Shown here piece by piece: positions 43,686 through 55,300 of a DNA stretch of 64,000 nt (position 1 is the stretch's first letter; every line of letters begins with the position of its first letter). The position numbers were made by a program, and so were the translations under genes. Origin of the DNA: Anomaloglossus baeobatrachus (taxonomy: Eukaryota > Chordata > Amphibia > Anura > Aromobatidae); NCBI RefSeq assembly GCF_048569485.1, contig NC_134354.1, positions 512,629,280 to 512,693,279 of the forward strand, in the 5' to 3' direction. Below the pieces are notes generated by a model. It made no database searches. It saw nothing but the letters and a program-made list of their open reading frames with translations, and was not told the origin of the DNA.

Positions 43686-44743
43686 TGTGTCGCCCAGGGT
43701 TATGGGGTACTCGGTCCCGGGCTGTCAATTGCTGGGGAGATGTCACTTGGTGGCTGTTGCCCGGTTCCGTGACCTGGGGACGCTTTTTAAAAGGGGTGTA
43801 TTTACAGGGGAGATTAGGTAAAAGTTTATGTTGTGACGCCACTTGTGGGTTGTGGCTAATTAGTGGAGCCGCCGCTGCACAGTTCTCACTGCTGGGGCTA
43901 GTGTTAGTAGCAGCCTGGTTGTTGGGCCCTCTGCAAGTAGGACCAGCCCCCAGAGGATAGATGATTTGATGGGTGCAGAAAGAAGGTAGGCCACACAAGG
44001 GGTTGCAGTATAACTGGTTCCTTTACTCACAGTACGCTGGAAACTGGTCACCTCTCTAGGAAGGCTGGTCTTGACCCCTGATCCCCTTAGTCCCACTGCC
44101 GGTTTAGTGACCTGGTGGCTTCATTCCCCTGCACCTGTCTCTGGTTGGTGGGTCCCCGTGGCGTGGAGCGTCTGGGGGTCCGCTCCTGGTAGTCTCTCTT
44201 TCACAGTCCGTATGACGGTAGCGTGAACCCTGTGGGGTCGATTCATCTGATCCTGTTCACAGTTCCCCTGTTGCTACTGTGTCCCAAACGTCAAAGTCAG
44301 TGAGGTCCTGAATGGTCCCTTCACTGTGCAGATTTTATCAGGTCTGCCTGAAGCATTTGCCTGACCTAGGGCTCTGTACCCCATCAGTGCTATGGTTCCG
44401 GGGGTACTCCACCGTACTCCACCAGCAACCACACGCCTGGGCCCTCAGGTCACTGTCACACTCCTGTCAGTGCTTCCACTCATCTCGCTGTCACCGATTA
44501 ACTACTGACTGACTCACTATCCACTGTCTGCCCCTCCCACCTGGTTGTCTAGTGGACTGGATTGGCTCCACCCCTAGGTGGCCTTCCATTAGGTCCAACC
44601 CTAGTCTGGCACCAGTCTTTAAGGAAAAACAGGGATTAACTGTAATGTTTTGTTACCGGCGCTGGTCTTCTGGGTCCCTGGGGGTAGGCCCTGCATCGTG
44701 GTGCAGTACCTTGTAGCTCCCTGATGGATTCAGGGGTGCTACA
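43686..44743 (-). mobile_element. TG...CA element (solo-LTR-like), 1058 bp, inverted
   Basis: Starts TGTGTCGCCCAGGG and ends CAGGGGTGCTACA, flanked by atta (43682-43685 and 44744-44747). The right-end hairpin (44712-44743) pairs TGTAGC with GCTACA and CCCTGA with TCAGGG. TGTAGC subfamily. It contains gtgacgccacttgtgg, shared with the other copies. No coding. Confidence 0.8.
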
Positions 44744-44747
44744 ATTA

Positions 44748-45161
44748 CACCGAGAGCTACACCATCTTTGTAAACACAATAAAAATTGGTATAATAAGCC
44801 CACTAAATAAATAGGCCCAAAGCTCTGGAACCATATGACTGATTAAAAGTAAATAAATGACACTCAGAGGATCAGTGGGGTAAATAATAACAAAGTGTTG
44901 GAAGGTCCTCTTTAAGTATTAAAAAGGCCAACACATAAGCACTGTTCCCCTAAACTGTGCTCTGGGGATGTACAAGTTATAAAATACCACTCCACAGATG
45001 GATATATCTACATCTGGGCTGGTTGACCTCACTAATATTGCTCTGTGTAGATGGAGCCCTGCACTGGGACCAGTGCAGTGTTTTATGGATGATCCGGGCT
45101 CTCTTCTTGGGATGATTTTTGTTTGTTTGTTTTTTTAAGTTTTCATTTTCACATTGGAGGC
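44748..45161. other. Intron-like AT-rich DNA
   Basis: No feature recognised. Confidence 0.4.
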
Positions 45162-45164
45162 TAA

Positions 45165-45663
45165 GGCTGCTTTCACACATCCGGCTTGAGCTCTGTGGCT
45201 CAATCCGGCTGTGCAAGCTATGCAACGGATGCGGTGAAAACACCGCATCCTTTGCATAAGTTTTTCCCTTGCGGCCCGTCCGTTTTTTGCCGCTTGCGGC
45301 ATGCTACTGAGCATGCGCAGTGGCAAAAAATGCATGCGGCGGCCGGATGCGTTTTTTGCTGCATCCGGTCGCCATGGGTATGCATTGAAAAATGCGCCGC
45401 ATCGGCCAAATGCGGCGCGATGCGTTTTTTTTTTTTGCTGCGCGAAAAAACGTGCTAGGCAGCGTTCCATCCGGCCGCTGCATCGGCTAAATCTGCCGCA
45501 TGCGGCAAAAACCGGATGGAACGCAAGGCCATGCGGCACAATGCGGCACTAATTAAAGTCTATGCAGAAAAAACGCAACCGGCAGCAAAAAAAACCGGTT
45601 GCGATTTTCCTGCAAAGTGCCGGAGTGTGCTGCATTGCAGAAACCGGAGGTGTGAAAGCAGCC
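45165..45663 (+). mobile_element. TAA-flanked MITE, 499 bp
   Basis: Terminal inverted repeats ggctgctttcacac and gtgtgaaagcagcc, flanked by TAA on both sides (45162-45164 and 45664-45666). The interior is rich in gcggatgcg/ccgcatcc-type inverted motifs. PIF/Harbinger-type by target site, but a different family from the 4420/50008/52509 group. Short frames inside it are not genes. Confidence 0.85.
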
Positions 45664-45666
45664 TAA

Positions 45667-46257
45667 GACTGGTGAACAGTAGGAGGGGAACTTGCACATC
45701 ATAGTTGGGCATTTTTTTTATTTTATAGAATTTCAGTTGCGGAATCCACACTGCAGTATTACAGCACAATATGAGAGAATGAGGTCACAACATGTATCCA
45801 TTCACGAAAAGTGTAAAAACTTCAGCAAGATGGGGTAATGCTGCACATTTACAAATCTGCATCACGCCCATTCATTACAATGCAGTGGGTGCAAACTGCA
45901 ACTATATCTGTTTGTAACTTGTATTCTTTTGCATATATACTTGTCCTTTCTTTAGTCTTAAACAACTACCTTAGTACCTTACCTTATACGTCCAACATTT
46001 CCATGTCTGTGTATAAAAATGTCTTCTTTGTTTAATTCTGAATAAAAAAGGCTAAGCCCCAAAGCTTAATGTTACATGTCAAAAATAGGAGCAGCAAAGC
46101 TTAAAAAATGATGTTCTTATTTTAACTTTGTGTAGGAGGATATGCTGATCTAAGTGATAGATGAATGCTTGATTCTTAATTCCATTCACTCTACCAGTTC
46201 ATTGGCTCTGCATTGTGGGTATGTGTGCTTATTGTATTGAATTGGGTGGTTCCTTTT
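45667..46257. other. Intron-like AT-rich DNA
   Basis: No feature recognised before the next inverted-repeat element. Confidence 0.4.
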
Positions 46258-47218
46258 AAAGGGGTTGTCCACAAAGTACTTTTTAATCAATAGATCTTGG
46301 AATAATAAAAATAAGTTCCAAAATTGGATGTATTAATAAAGTTCCTGTGCTGAGATAATCTTATATATGTGCCCCTGCTATGTACGGTGTCTGATCTGCA
46401 GGAACATGGTCTGAACATACCACAGTTCCTAGGCCGGGGACTAAGAAAAATAGTATACAGATATTACAGCTTGGGATTTCAGCTGCTGGTTTCTGTGAGG
46501 TAAAACATGTAAAAACAAGCAGGGAAATCTTTTACCTCACAGAAAGATTCAGCTGTGATCCCATGCCATAATGTCTGTATACTTTTTACGTCCAAATGTG
46601 GAATTTATAATTATAACTAGAAATAGGCCCGATGCTATCGCATTGGGAGTGCAGCGAAATGAACATCTGTGTATGCTTAGTGGTGATGACAGGAGCAGTT
46701 GATATGTCACACCATTTGCGCTTTGCAACTGCGCGTGCGTAAGTAGCGGTGACATCACAGCTCTTCCCACCAAGGCGCAGTACCAGCCGTGAGTCGCGTC
46801 TGGAACTGCGCGTGCGTCAGTAGCGGTGACATCACAGCTCTTCCCACCGATGCGCAGTACGAGCCGTGTGTCGTGTCTGGTACTGCGCGTGCGTCAGTAG
46901 CGGTGACATCACAGCTCTTCCCACCGAGGCGCAGTACGAGCTGTGAGTCGTGTCTTTGCGTCAGTAGCGGTGACATCACAGCTCTTCCCACCGAGGTGCA
47001 GTACCAGCCGTGAGTCGTGTCTGGTACTGCGCGTGCGTGGGAAGAGCAGTGACGTCACCACTACTTGCACATGCGCAGTTTGTGCCAGTAAGCTGCGGTG
47101 ACTTGCACAGGCGCAGTTCAAACTGCACCTGCGCAACTCGCGGTGCATGCTGGAATAGGGTTACAGAAACTGGCGATTATGTATGTAAATAATATGAATT
47201 TTGTGGGAAAACCCCTTT
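46258..47218 (+). mobile_element. Inverted-repeat MITE containing a Helitron
   Basis: Ends aaaggggttgtccacaaa (46258) and tttgtgggaaaacccctt (up to 47218) are inverted repeats. The target duplication is ambiguous because the ends lie in TTTAAA/TTTAA. The interior is interrupted by the Helitron-like insertion at 46616-47189. No coding. Confidence 0.65.
46616..47189 (-). mobile_element. Non-autonomous Helitron with internal ~77-bp tandem repeats
   Basis: On the minus strand the right end is the Helitron signature: a hairpin of CCCAATGC with GCATCGGG, then cctattt, then CTAGT ending at 46616. The opposite end, near 47189, resembles the TC-TATATATATAATTGCC start seen at 1170 but is mutated. Inside are four copies of a ~77-bp unit, with cagtagcggtgacatcacag or close variants at about 46741, 46818, 46895 and 46962 (the last spacing is shorter). 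No Rep or helicase. Confidence 0.65.
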
Positions 47219-48922
47219 AATGTTTAATACACACACTTATACTGTAGGGGTTACGATTATTTCTCAAATAGGGGACTGATTTAATGTATTGGATGATTTA
47301 TGTGACATTACAGAAAAGGGTTTCATAATTGGTAAAATGTGTTTAATTCTTTCACTTCAGTCCTGCAAATGAAAATTTCCATTGATCTCTGTACATTGTA
47401 GGCTCTTACTGCCATAAGAGGTTTGTATGTTAGTGGGCCTTTACCATTGGCAAAGTTCCGCCCTCTTCTATGACCTCATTTCCTGCTCTGCAGCTATTGG
47501 CTGACACTTCACTTCTGACTTCCTGCTTTGCCCAATGCTGTATGCACCATAATATTGGTAATCCTGAGAGCCCCATGCTTCTTTTAGGCTGATTTCTCCT
47601 GCTTTGACAGCAGAGAGTATAAGGAGCCAGCTAAAATGAAGCAGTATTCTCAGTATTATCAGTATAGACATACACCTAATAATTCTGCAATTTATTATCC
47701 GATTGCTCAAAATGAAAATGATGGAAGCCTAGAAAGAAAACCAGTTGCTCTTCAATTATTCTCCATTTAATGTCTTTCCTGGCTTGTGTCCATTGTTTTC
47801 AATCCTAACAGCTGTCTTTTATAACAGCGCATTAACATTAAATAAGAGTTAAGGTTTCAGGGCAAGGGCTGCAGATTCTGATGTGAGGGCTGGAATAACC
47901 ATCTTGACATCCTCATCACGGGTTTAAGTCATTTTGAAAATCTGATTTATATAGAGAAACTTTAACCAGTGGAGACCCTGTTTACTGATATGTGGGTAGG
48001 TAAGTGGTGAGGCTGACATGTTCAGAATGTAATGTACCCACTCATTCCGTGGCACCACTTATAAATGAACCGCATAACACACTTACAAATTCCGGTATAG
48101 TTGACTTATTTATTCTAAGGGTGTGTTAGCCTAAATGGCAGTCTTCTGTATATTTCGTGTTTTGAGGTTTCCAAGGAATTTTGCCCATTTTTGGCTCAAC
48201 TTCTGCAGCTTCTTTTTTTGTAATGTAGTAGTGAAAAGTATTACATTTTGCTGAGCATTAGAGAAAAAAAATCTCAAGTATCGTCCAATAAATGGAACCG
48301 CAAAACGATGCTCTGTTATTATATAACCACCTCCAAACCTGAATATTTTCCTCACTAGCTTGTATTCCTGGTTTTACACTTCAATCTTGTAATACATTTA
48401 TCTACGAGACATAATATATGGATAGGATTGCTTCACAGTGCTCTCTTTTCTGGTAGAATAAATGGAGCACACATTGTACGAGAAATGATCTCCAAACACC
48501 GCACTGCTCTACACATTGTGCCATTGTAGCTCCACTAATGTGGCTGCGGCTGTTTAATCTGATTGTCTGGCTGAATTGTTTGTTTGAATGGCATCTTGGC
48601 TTTTGTTAACAACATGGTGTAATTCTCTCCCAGTCGCCAATCATGTGATGCCATTGTCCAGGATGAAATAGTTCACATGGGAAACTGTCAGTTTGACAGG
48701 CTTTTTAACACTTCCACAACATAGCAGAATAGACATTAGCGCTGAAGGCACTGAATGTCCATGTTGAAAGAGGACCTTTCACCAGTTTGAGCATGCTAAA
48801 CTTGCCACATCAGGGAATAGTGGCTGCAGAGCTGAACAAAAAAAGTTTTCAGTTTTGAACTTCTCCTCTTTTGCAGAGATATTGGCTTGTAAAGTTTAGG
48901 TTATAATTTATGTTGAGACTAA
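47219..48922. other. Intron-like AT-rich DNA
   Basis: Mostly unrecognised. From about 48765 (gaaagaggacctttcaccag) it resembles the left end of another frog MITE, which the element at 48923 would interrupt. No exon supported. Confidence 0.4.
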
Positions 48923-49472
48923 AGGCTGCTTTACACCAGACAATCTATCGTGCGATAGATCGTCGGGGTCACGGTTTTTGTGACGCACATCCGGCATCGC
49001 TGGCGATGCCGGCCTGTGTGACACCTCCTAGCGACGCAGTATCTCTCACAAATCGTGAGTCGGGTACTGCTCGCTAGGTTCCATAATATCGTTTAATTTA
49101 GTTGTTCATCGTTTCCGTGGTAGCACACGCCGCTCCGTGTGACATCCCGGGAACGATGAACAGCAGCTCACCTGCGTCACGCGGCCGCCGCCGGCTATGT
49201 GAAGGAAGGAGGTGGGCGGGATGTTTACGTCCCGCTCATCTCCGCCCCTCTGCTTCCATTGGCCGGCGGCCGTGTGACGCCGAACGTCCCTCCCACTCCA
49301 GGAAGTGGACGTTCGCCGCCCACAGTGTGGTCGCACGAGAGGCAAGTACGTGTGACGGGGGTTACCGACTTTGTGCGACACGGGCAGCGACTTGCCCGTG
49401 ACGCAAAAAGGACAGGGGCGGGTACGACCGATTGTGCAATTTCACAATCGGTCGTACCGTGTAAAGCAGCCT
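48923..49472 (-). mobile_element. PIF/Harbinger-type MITE, ~550 bp
   Basis: Inverted ends aggctgctttacac and gtgtaaagcagcct, with TAA on the left and TTA on the right. The interior block (ctccgcccctctgcttcc and gtcacgcggccgccg) is the reverse complement of the shared block in the 4420, 50008 and 52509 elements, so it is the same family in the other orientation. No coding. Confidence 0.8.
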
Positions 49473-49668
49473 TTAGGAGTCGTGACCAGGGATTCTTCTG
49501 GGGCTCTTACTTTTTCCGTTGCATGATGTTGACCAGTCATTACACGAGTGGATCAGGCAAAACGTGAATTCACCTGTCTGCTCAAGTTTTCCTGGGAGAT
49601 TCAATTTGTTGAGAATTAATTCTCAGCTAATTTAATGTCTAAAGACCCCCAGAACATAACAACTGTAA

Positions 49669-50004
49669 GGCCATGTGCGTACGCTGCGTTTTTGCGAGTT
49701 TTTTGGGTGCAATTTTGGTCTCAAAACTGCATACATTTCCTTCCCCAGCAAAGTCTGAGATTTTATTTTTGCTGTCCGCACATTGCAGTTTTTGGGGTGA
49801 CCATAAAGATGCAAGATGTCAATTCTTTTTGCGTTTTTCAACAATTGAATGCATTGGATAAAAGCGCAGCAAAAAAAGCGCAAAAACATATAAATTTTTT
49901 TTGTGTTTTTCCTGTGGGTGCGGTTTTTGTTTTTTGTTTTTTTTTTGGGGCGCCAAAACCGCATTTTTTTGGTCAGAAAAAGATTCAGCGTGCGGACATA
50001 AGCC
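49669..50004 (+). mobile_element. TAA-flanked MITE, 336 bp
   Basis: Ends ggccatgtgcgtacgctg and cagcgtgcggacataagcc are imperfect inverted repeats, with TAA at 49666-49668 and 50005-50007. The interior is T-rich. It directly abuts the next MITE, with one shared TAA. No coding. Confidence 0.75.
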
Positions 50005-50007
50005 TAA

Positions 50008-50557
50008 AGGTTGCTTTACACAGAGCTACATCGCTAGCGATGTCGCTGCCGATCGCGCCCGCCCCCGTCGTTTGTGCGTTACGGGCAAATTGCTGCCTGT
50101 GGCGCACAATATGGTGAATCCCCGTCACACATACTTACCTGCTGAACAACTTCGCTGTGTGCCTCTTTTCTCAGGGGGCGGTTCGTGCAGCATCACAGCG
50201 ACGTCACACGGCAGGTGGCCAATAGAAGCGGAGGGGCGGAGAGCAGCCAAAGGAAAGACACGCCCACCTCGTTGCTGGAGGACACAGGTACGGTGTTGTT
50301 TGTCGTTCCTGGGGTGTCACACGTAGCGATGTGTGTTGCCTCAGGAACGACGAACAACCTGCATCCACAGCGCGCAACAATATGAAAATGAACAACGTGT
50401 CAATGATCAACGATTAGGTGAGTATTTTTGATCGTTAACACTCGCTCGTAGGTGTTACACGGAACGAGTTCGGGCCTAACGAGGCAGAGTGTGTGTCACG
50501 AATTCCGTGACCCCCAACGACATCTCGTTAGCGATGTCGTTGCGTGTAAATGGGCCT
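50008..50557 (+). mobile_element. PIF/Harbinger-type MITE, 550 bp
   Basis: Ends aggttgctttacac and gtgtaaatgggcct, flanked by TAA (50005-50007 and 50558-50560). Shares aatagaagcggaggggcgg and the gcgatgtgtg block with the elements at 4420 and 52509. The right terminal repeat is more diverged than the left. No coding. Confidence 0.8.
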
Positions 50558-50560
50558 TAA

Positions 50561-52505
50561 GACTTACAAAATAAGAAAATCCTTATACGCACATCTTCAT
50601 CTCCTTGACGTCACCTGTCCAATCCTCGCTGCATCTACTTGTCACCGCTGACATTCCCAGCCTCTCGGGGATTGGGGTGATCAAATGACAGTTGTACTAA
50701 TCTTGGCTGCTTACAGTTCAGATAATTGGTGGCTAGCAACCACCCTTTTGCTATATCCTCACAAAATCAAAGTTAAAAAATGAGCATTTTGACAAATGCA
50801 AATGTTTCTAATATTTGAGTGGAGGGGGGGGAAACATGCCCCTGAACAGCTTAGGACTGACTTTTTCAACATGAGAAATGTGATGACCGGATCCTGCTCT
50901 CATCACTGACCTTTGCACACCTGTGTCAAGTACTAGCAGGGTTTATCGTGTGTGTGTGTGTGTCAGTACTGTGTGTCATTACAAACACCTCATGCATTCA
51001 ACTTGGGGGAGGGGGGTGTAGCAGGCATTTTCAACTTTTACATACTCTGTATGGTCGTCTGAACTGGAGTTATCCGTTTTATGTGAACTGGTTAACGATA
51101 ATGAAGTGGCATCCTCCTGGTAAAAAAGCAAGAACCTGCGCAAATGATGTTCTTGGAGACATCAATCACTCAACTTTTGACATTAAAGATTAGCCTTGTC
51201 TACAAGTTGACAATCACACTGCAATATATTAAGTTCTGCTACTGTACGGCCAGTTTCAGATATCCAATATCCGTTGTCTGAGTACAGTATATATGAGGCT
51301 ATTGGGTTTGGGTCAGGAGACTTCGTCCAGTCCCAATATTGAGAACCATACTTGCGCTGAATGTTGATTTGTTAAGCTGGCCTTACCAATATATTAGTTT
51401 CACAAAGCTTTCTTCTTCTTAGGCAAAACAACATAAACTGTGAGTTTGGATAAAAGTCTATTAGGATATAGGATATACTAGCTCGCTTCATACTAATTAA
51501 TGTTTCTTCATTGTTTGTTTATTTTCCATTGTTAATATAGTGCCAAGATATTTATGAGGCTCCGTTCACAGATTAGAATCACATCCGTGCGTGTGTCCTA
51601 CGGGACTCGCAATTTAATCATGTCTTTGAGTGTGGGAATCCCTCACAAATTCAGGAAGAACATGCTGACTCCATGCAAATGTTACCCTTGGACAAATTCA
51701 AATCCACAAGCCAAGGGCTGCAAGATGTCAGAACGAACCACTGAGCCATCGCGTTCACTTCTTCTGATTTGTGAGTTTTCCATTAAAGTTACTAATTAGT
51801 GCGGATATAACAGCTAGGGCTGGTACCGATCAGCAGAAGAGGGATTTTTTTTTTCCTGAAAAGGGAACTTTTATCCATGTTGAAAATTGGGGCAGTAGAT
51901 TGGATATCCGACTTCTGACTGCTGGGCCATTCATACTCGGAAACCCCATAGGGAATGAATGGAGCATGAGCACTGCCACTCCACCGTGTAATTAGAATAA
52001 GTGTCCTGATTTGCAGATTGATGCAGGTCCTGACGTCAGACCCCCAGTGATCAATAGCTTGTTTTACCAAACAGCCCCTTTAATGTACATGTGTTTATTT
52101 CGGAGACCGTACACAAGTATATTGGGAGATAATACGGATTCCATACTAAGGAGTAATGAGCTGCTGGATGGGAAAAATTGTTTCCGCTGTACATTCTTCT
52201 TTTAGCATGTCCACCATGAAGACCTTTTAGTTTAGGGAACTGTCTCTCATATGAATGAACCCCCACAGGTGGTGAGAGAGAAACAGCAGGGTGTCTTTTG
52301 ATGAATGGATAATCTAGGAGTGGTCAAGATTTTAAAGTTTCTTAAGCAGTCTGTGGGTTTTTACATTCAATTTGGAAACATTGGTGGGTCACTTAAAAGA
52401 ACATAAGAAGCAAATCAAATAAGTCAGACCTGATTCATTATCACACTTGAGGCTGTTTTTGGGGGTCTTAAGCCTATTTTTGATTTTCTCCAAATTCTTC
52501 TTTTC
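50561..52505. other. Intron-like DNA with degraded repeats
   Basis: No gene seen. Contains a (gt)n run near 50949-50965, a diverged SINE copy (about 51560-51755) and, at about 51800-52080, a fragment of a frog repeat (cagctagggctggtaccgat ... caaacagcccctttaatg). Confidence 0.4.
51560..51755 (-). mobile_element. Diverged tRNA-type SINE fragment
   Basis: On the minus strand it contains tggctcagtggtt-like (near 51750) and gggagt/ccactcaaag-like segments in the same order as the clearer SINE at 53448-53680. Strongly mutated; the identity rests on that alignment by eye. Confidence 0.45.
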
Positions 52506-52508
52506 TAA

Positions 52509-53061
52509 TGCCGGCATCACACGGTACGATCTATCGTGCGATCGTACACACCCCTGTCGTTTGTGCGTCACGGGCAATTAGTTGCCAGTGTCGCACAAAG
52601 TCGGTAACCCCCGTCACACGCACTTACCTCCCGGACAACGTCGCTGTGGGCGGCGACATCCACTTCCTGAAGGGGGAGGGATGTTCGGCGTCACAGCGTC
52701 GTCACACAGCGGCCGCCCAATAGAAGCGGAGGGGCGGAGATGAGCGGGACGTAACATCCCGCCTACCTCTTTCCTTCCGCATTGCCGGCAGGACGCAGGT
52801 AAGCTGCGTTCGTCGTTCAGGGGCTGTCACATGGAGCGATGTGTGCTGCCACGTTAACAAACAACCGGCGCGCAGAAGGAGGACCGACATTTTGAAAATA
52901 AACGACGCGTCAACGAGCAACGAAAAGGTGAGTATTTTTGCTCGTTCAGTCGTTCAGCGGTGTCACACGGTACGATATGTCAAACGATGCCGGATTTGCG
53001 TCACGAACGACGTGACCCCGACGACACAACGCCCTATATATCGTACTGTGTGACGCCGGCA
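52509..53061 (+). mobile_element. PIF/Harbinger-type MITE, 553 bp
   Basis: Ends tgccggcatcacacggtacg and cgtactgtgtgacgccggca, flanked by perfect TAA (52506-52508 and 53062-53064). Best preserved terminal repeats of the family in this window. Shares the aatagaagcggaggggcgg and cttccgcattgccgg blocks with 4420. No transposase. Confidence 0.88.
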
Positions 53062-53064
53062 TAA

Positions 53065-53447
53065 GTCTATTTTATGTGTTCGCTTTTTGGTTTATTTTAC
53101 AATTTTGGGCCTGGTTCTTTTTCAAGTCACATTTTTGCACCAGCACAGTCCAAATCTTTCATGTCCCAGTCTCTTACTTCTGGAGTAATTCTTATATATC
53201 TCTATTTTGTGTGTGGCAGAATTTTTTGCGTAAATTGTAGATTTGTGATAGAATTTTAAGAGAATGTAGCTTCTTGCTTTCAATAAAGGGTAAAGACAGA
53301 AAGGAAGACCATTTTTTATTTTGTGTAAAGTTCAGGAACAACTTGTGCTGTTTTAAAGAATTTGTTATAGTAAAAGTCAATGAATAACTCAGAAACCACA
53401 TAAATGCGTCTTCTAAAAAAAACAGCATAAAATAATAGTTATTCACT
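53065..53447. other. AT-rich intron-like DNA
   Basis: No feature recognised. Confidence 0.4.
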
Positions 53448-53680
53448 TACATGGAGTTATTACTTCCACTGCGCTTTACTTATATCAGTAACACTGTTCC
53501 AATTGGGGCTCACAATATAAATTCCCTTTCAGTATGTGTTTGGAGTGTGGGAGGCAACCGGGGAACCTGGAGGAAACCCACGCAAACACAGGGAGAATAT
53601 ACTAATTCCTTGCAGATGTTGTCCTTGGTGGGATTTGCAAGACTGCAGAGCTAACCACTGAGCCACTGTGCCACCCATGA
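53448..53680 (-). mobile_element. tRNA-derived SINE
   Basis: On the minus strand: a pol III A-box region ggctcagtggttagctctgc, then tcttgcaaatcccaccaag (B-box region), ggacaacatctgcaagg, the core tgcgtgggtttcctcc and ctcccacactccaaac, gtgagccccaattgg, and a tail taagtaaagcgcagtgg. This order is that of a widespread frog SINE. Compared with the family, ~20 bases between the A and B boxes, including the start of the B box, appear deleted, so promoter function is probably lost. Its tail suggests mobilisation by a CR1/L2-type LINE. Confidence 0.75.
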
Positions 53681-53863
53681 TATGATTATGCAGGCCCATT
53701 ATTATCTAATGAAGACGATCCTTGCACATATGTCCAACTTGGGCAAATGGCATCAAAGTTTAGGGTCCCCTGCCTTATTATCTGTGAACAGATTGCTTGA
53801 ACAGCTCAAGCAATTTCGGTAACCAGCACAGATCACTGTATGTGAATTATAGTGTATTGCTTA

Positions 53864-54280
53864 AGGGAGTTTTCCACTACTCGTACACTCGTACAATCCC
53901 TATGTCTCGGTAAATAATAACACTTATACTTCAGCGCTAGTGCAGTTCCAGCTCTGCACAGGTTCTCCCGGGAATGGAATCGCTTGATATTGTCACGGAA
54001 TCTCTGAGTCCAAATAGCGGCTGCTTCACTCTTCTTTCCTTGTGATAAGACATCCAGAGAAAGCAGACTTATGGCTGCCCTCTCACTTTCTCTGGATGTC
54101 AATTTCGAATGGAGAATGAAGCTGCAGGGTTCATATGACATAATATTGTAGCACAATTATTGGGAGAACCGATGCCGACACCGCTGGAACAGCAGCTGCA
54201 CCGGAAGGGAGTTTATTAATTATTTTACTGGGGGAAACATAGGGATTAAGAAGGGGTTCTCTGAGTAGTGGAAAATTCCT
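53864..54280 (+). mobile_element. TTA-flanked MITE, 417 bp
   Basis: Ends agggagttttccactactcg and gagtagtggaaaattcct are inverted repeats, flanked by TTA (53861-53863 and 54281-54283). It directly abuts the next MITE, sharing the TTA at 54281. No coding. Confidence 0.8.
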
Positions 54281-54835
54281 TTAGGCCCTGTGCACATGCT
54301 GCGAATTTTACCACGGAATTGCCGCAGATTTCGCTGAAGGAATGCTGCAGAAAATGTTTAACATTTGTGCAGTCCTTCTCCAGCAAAACCTATGGGGATA
54401 AAATAATGCTGTGCGCACACTGCGTTTTTTGTCCCTGCGGGTTTTGCGGCGGAATTAATGTGCATGTCACTTCATTTCCACAAGTACCTGCAGTTTGGAG
54501 GGCTGGCAGATCAACCACACGCTGACTCGGCGGAGGATTGATCCCTGGCATCTGGCCAGATGCTGCACCCTATATAAAGTTTATGGGGAACAGAATCTGG
54601 CGCAAAGGGGTAGGAGCAAGTGCTTCATACTCACCGATGACCAGGCGGCTGTCACCCTGCTCCCGCGGCAGCTCTTTCATCTTCCAGAGCCGCCGCTCAT
54701 TAGGCTTATAACGTATTCATGCCTTCCCTGCTCACCGGTGCCTGTGATTGGTTGCAGGCAGACACTCACTGTCTCACTGCAACCAATCATAGCCGCCGGT
54801 GGGCGGGTCTATAGCGTACAGTAAAATAAATAAAC

Positions 54836-55300
54836 GATTAAAAAAAACAAACGGCGTGCCTTGCCCCCAATTTTGATAATCAGCCAGGATAAAGCCTCAC
54901 AGCTGGGGGCTGGTATTCTCAGGTTAGGGAACCCTCCAGCCTAAAAATATCAGCCAGCAGCCGCCTGGAATTGCCGCATCCATTAGATGCGACAGTCCCA
55001 TGACGTTTTCCGACTCTTCCCGTTGCCCTGATGTGGTGGCAATCGGGGTAATGAAGGAGTTAATTGCAGCAGCCCATAGCTGCCACTAAGTCCTAATTTA
55101 GTGATGGCAGGCGTCTGAGACACCTCCCCTCATCACTAAACTGTAAGTAAAAGTAAATAAACACAAACACCCCAAAAAAAAGCCTCCTCTTTCATCACTT
55201 TATTAACCCCACCAATAACAGCCCTCCAGGTCTGACGTAATCCACACGAGGTCCCACGACGCATCCAGCTCTGCTACACCTGACACTCACAGCGAGCGCC
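54836..55300 (+). repeat. Diverged relative of the old long inverted-repeat family
   Basis: Follows the same order of blocks as the arms at 13790-33830: cagctgggggctggtattct, ccagcctaaaaatatcagcc, cgactcttcccgttgccctg, ggtaatgaaggagttaattg, gtgatggcaggcgtctgaga, gtaagtaaaagtaaataaac, catcactttatta, ggtctgacgtaatccac. Only one arm is present here. It shows the family is dispersed and much older than the insertions into the 13.8-33.8 kb copy. Confidence 0.65.

Noticed and set aside
45135-45552. Cys/Arg/His-rich frames on both strands
   Set aside because: Generated by inverted gcggatgcg-type motifs inside a MITE.
48923-49475. TAAA/TTTA as a 4-bp target duplication of the MITE
   Set aside because: These flanks are inverted, not direct, copies, so they extend the palindrome; the true duplication is probably a degenerate TWA.
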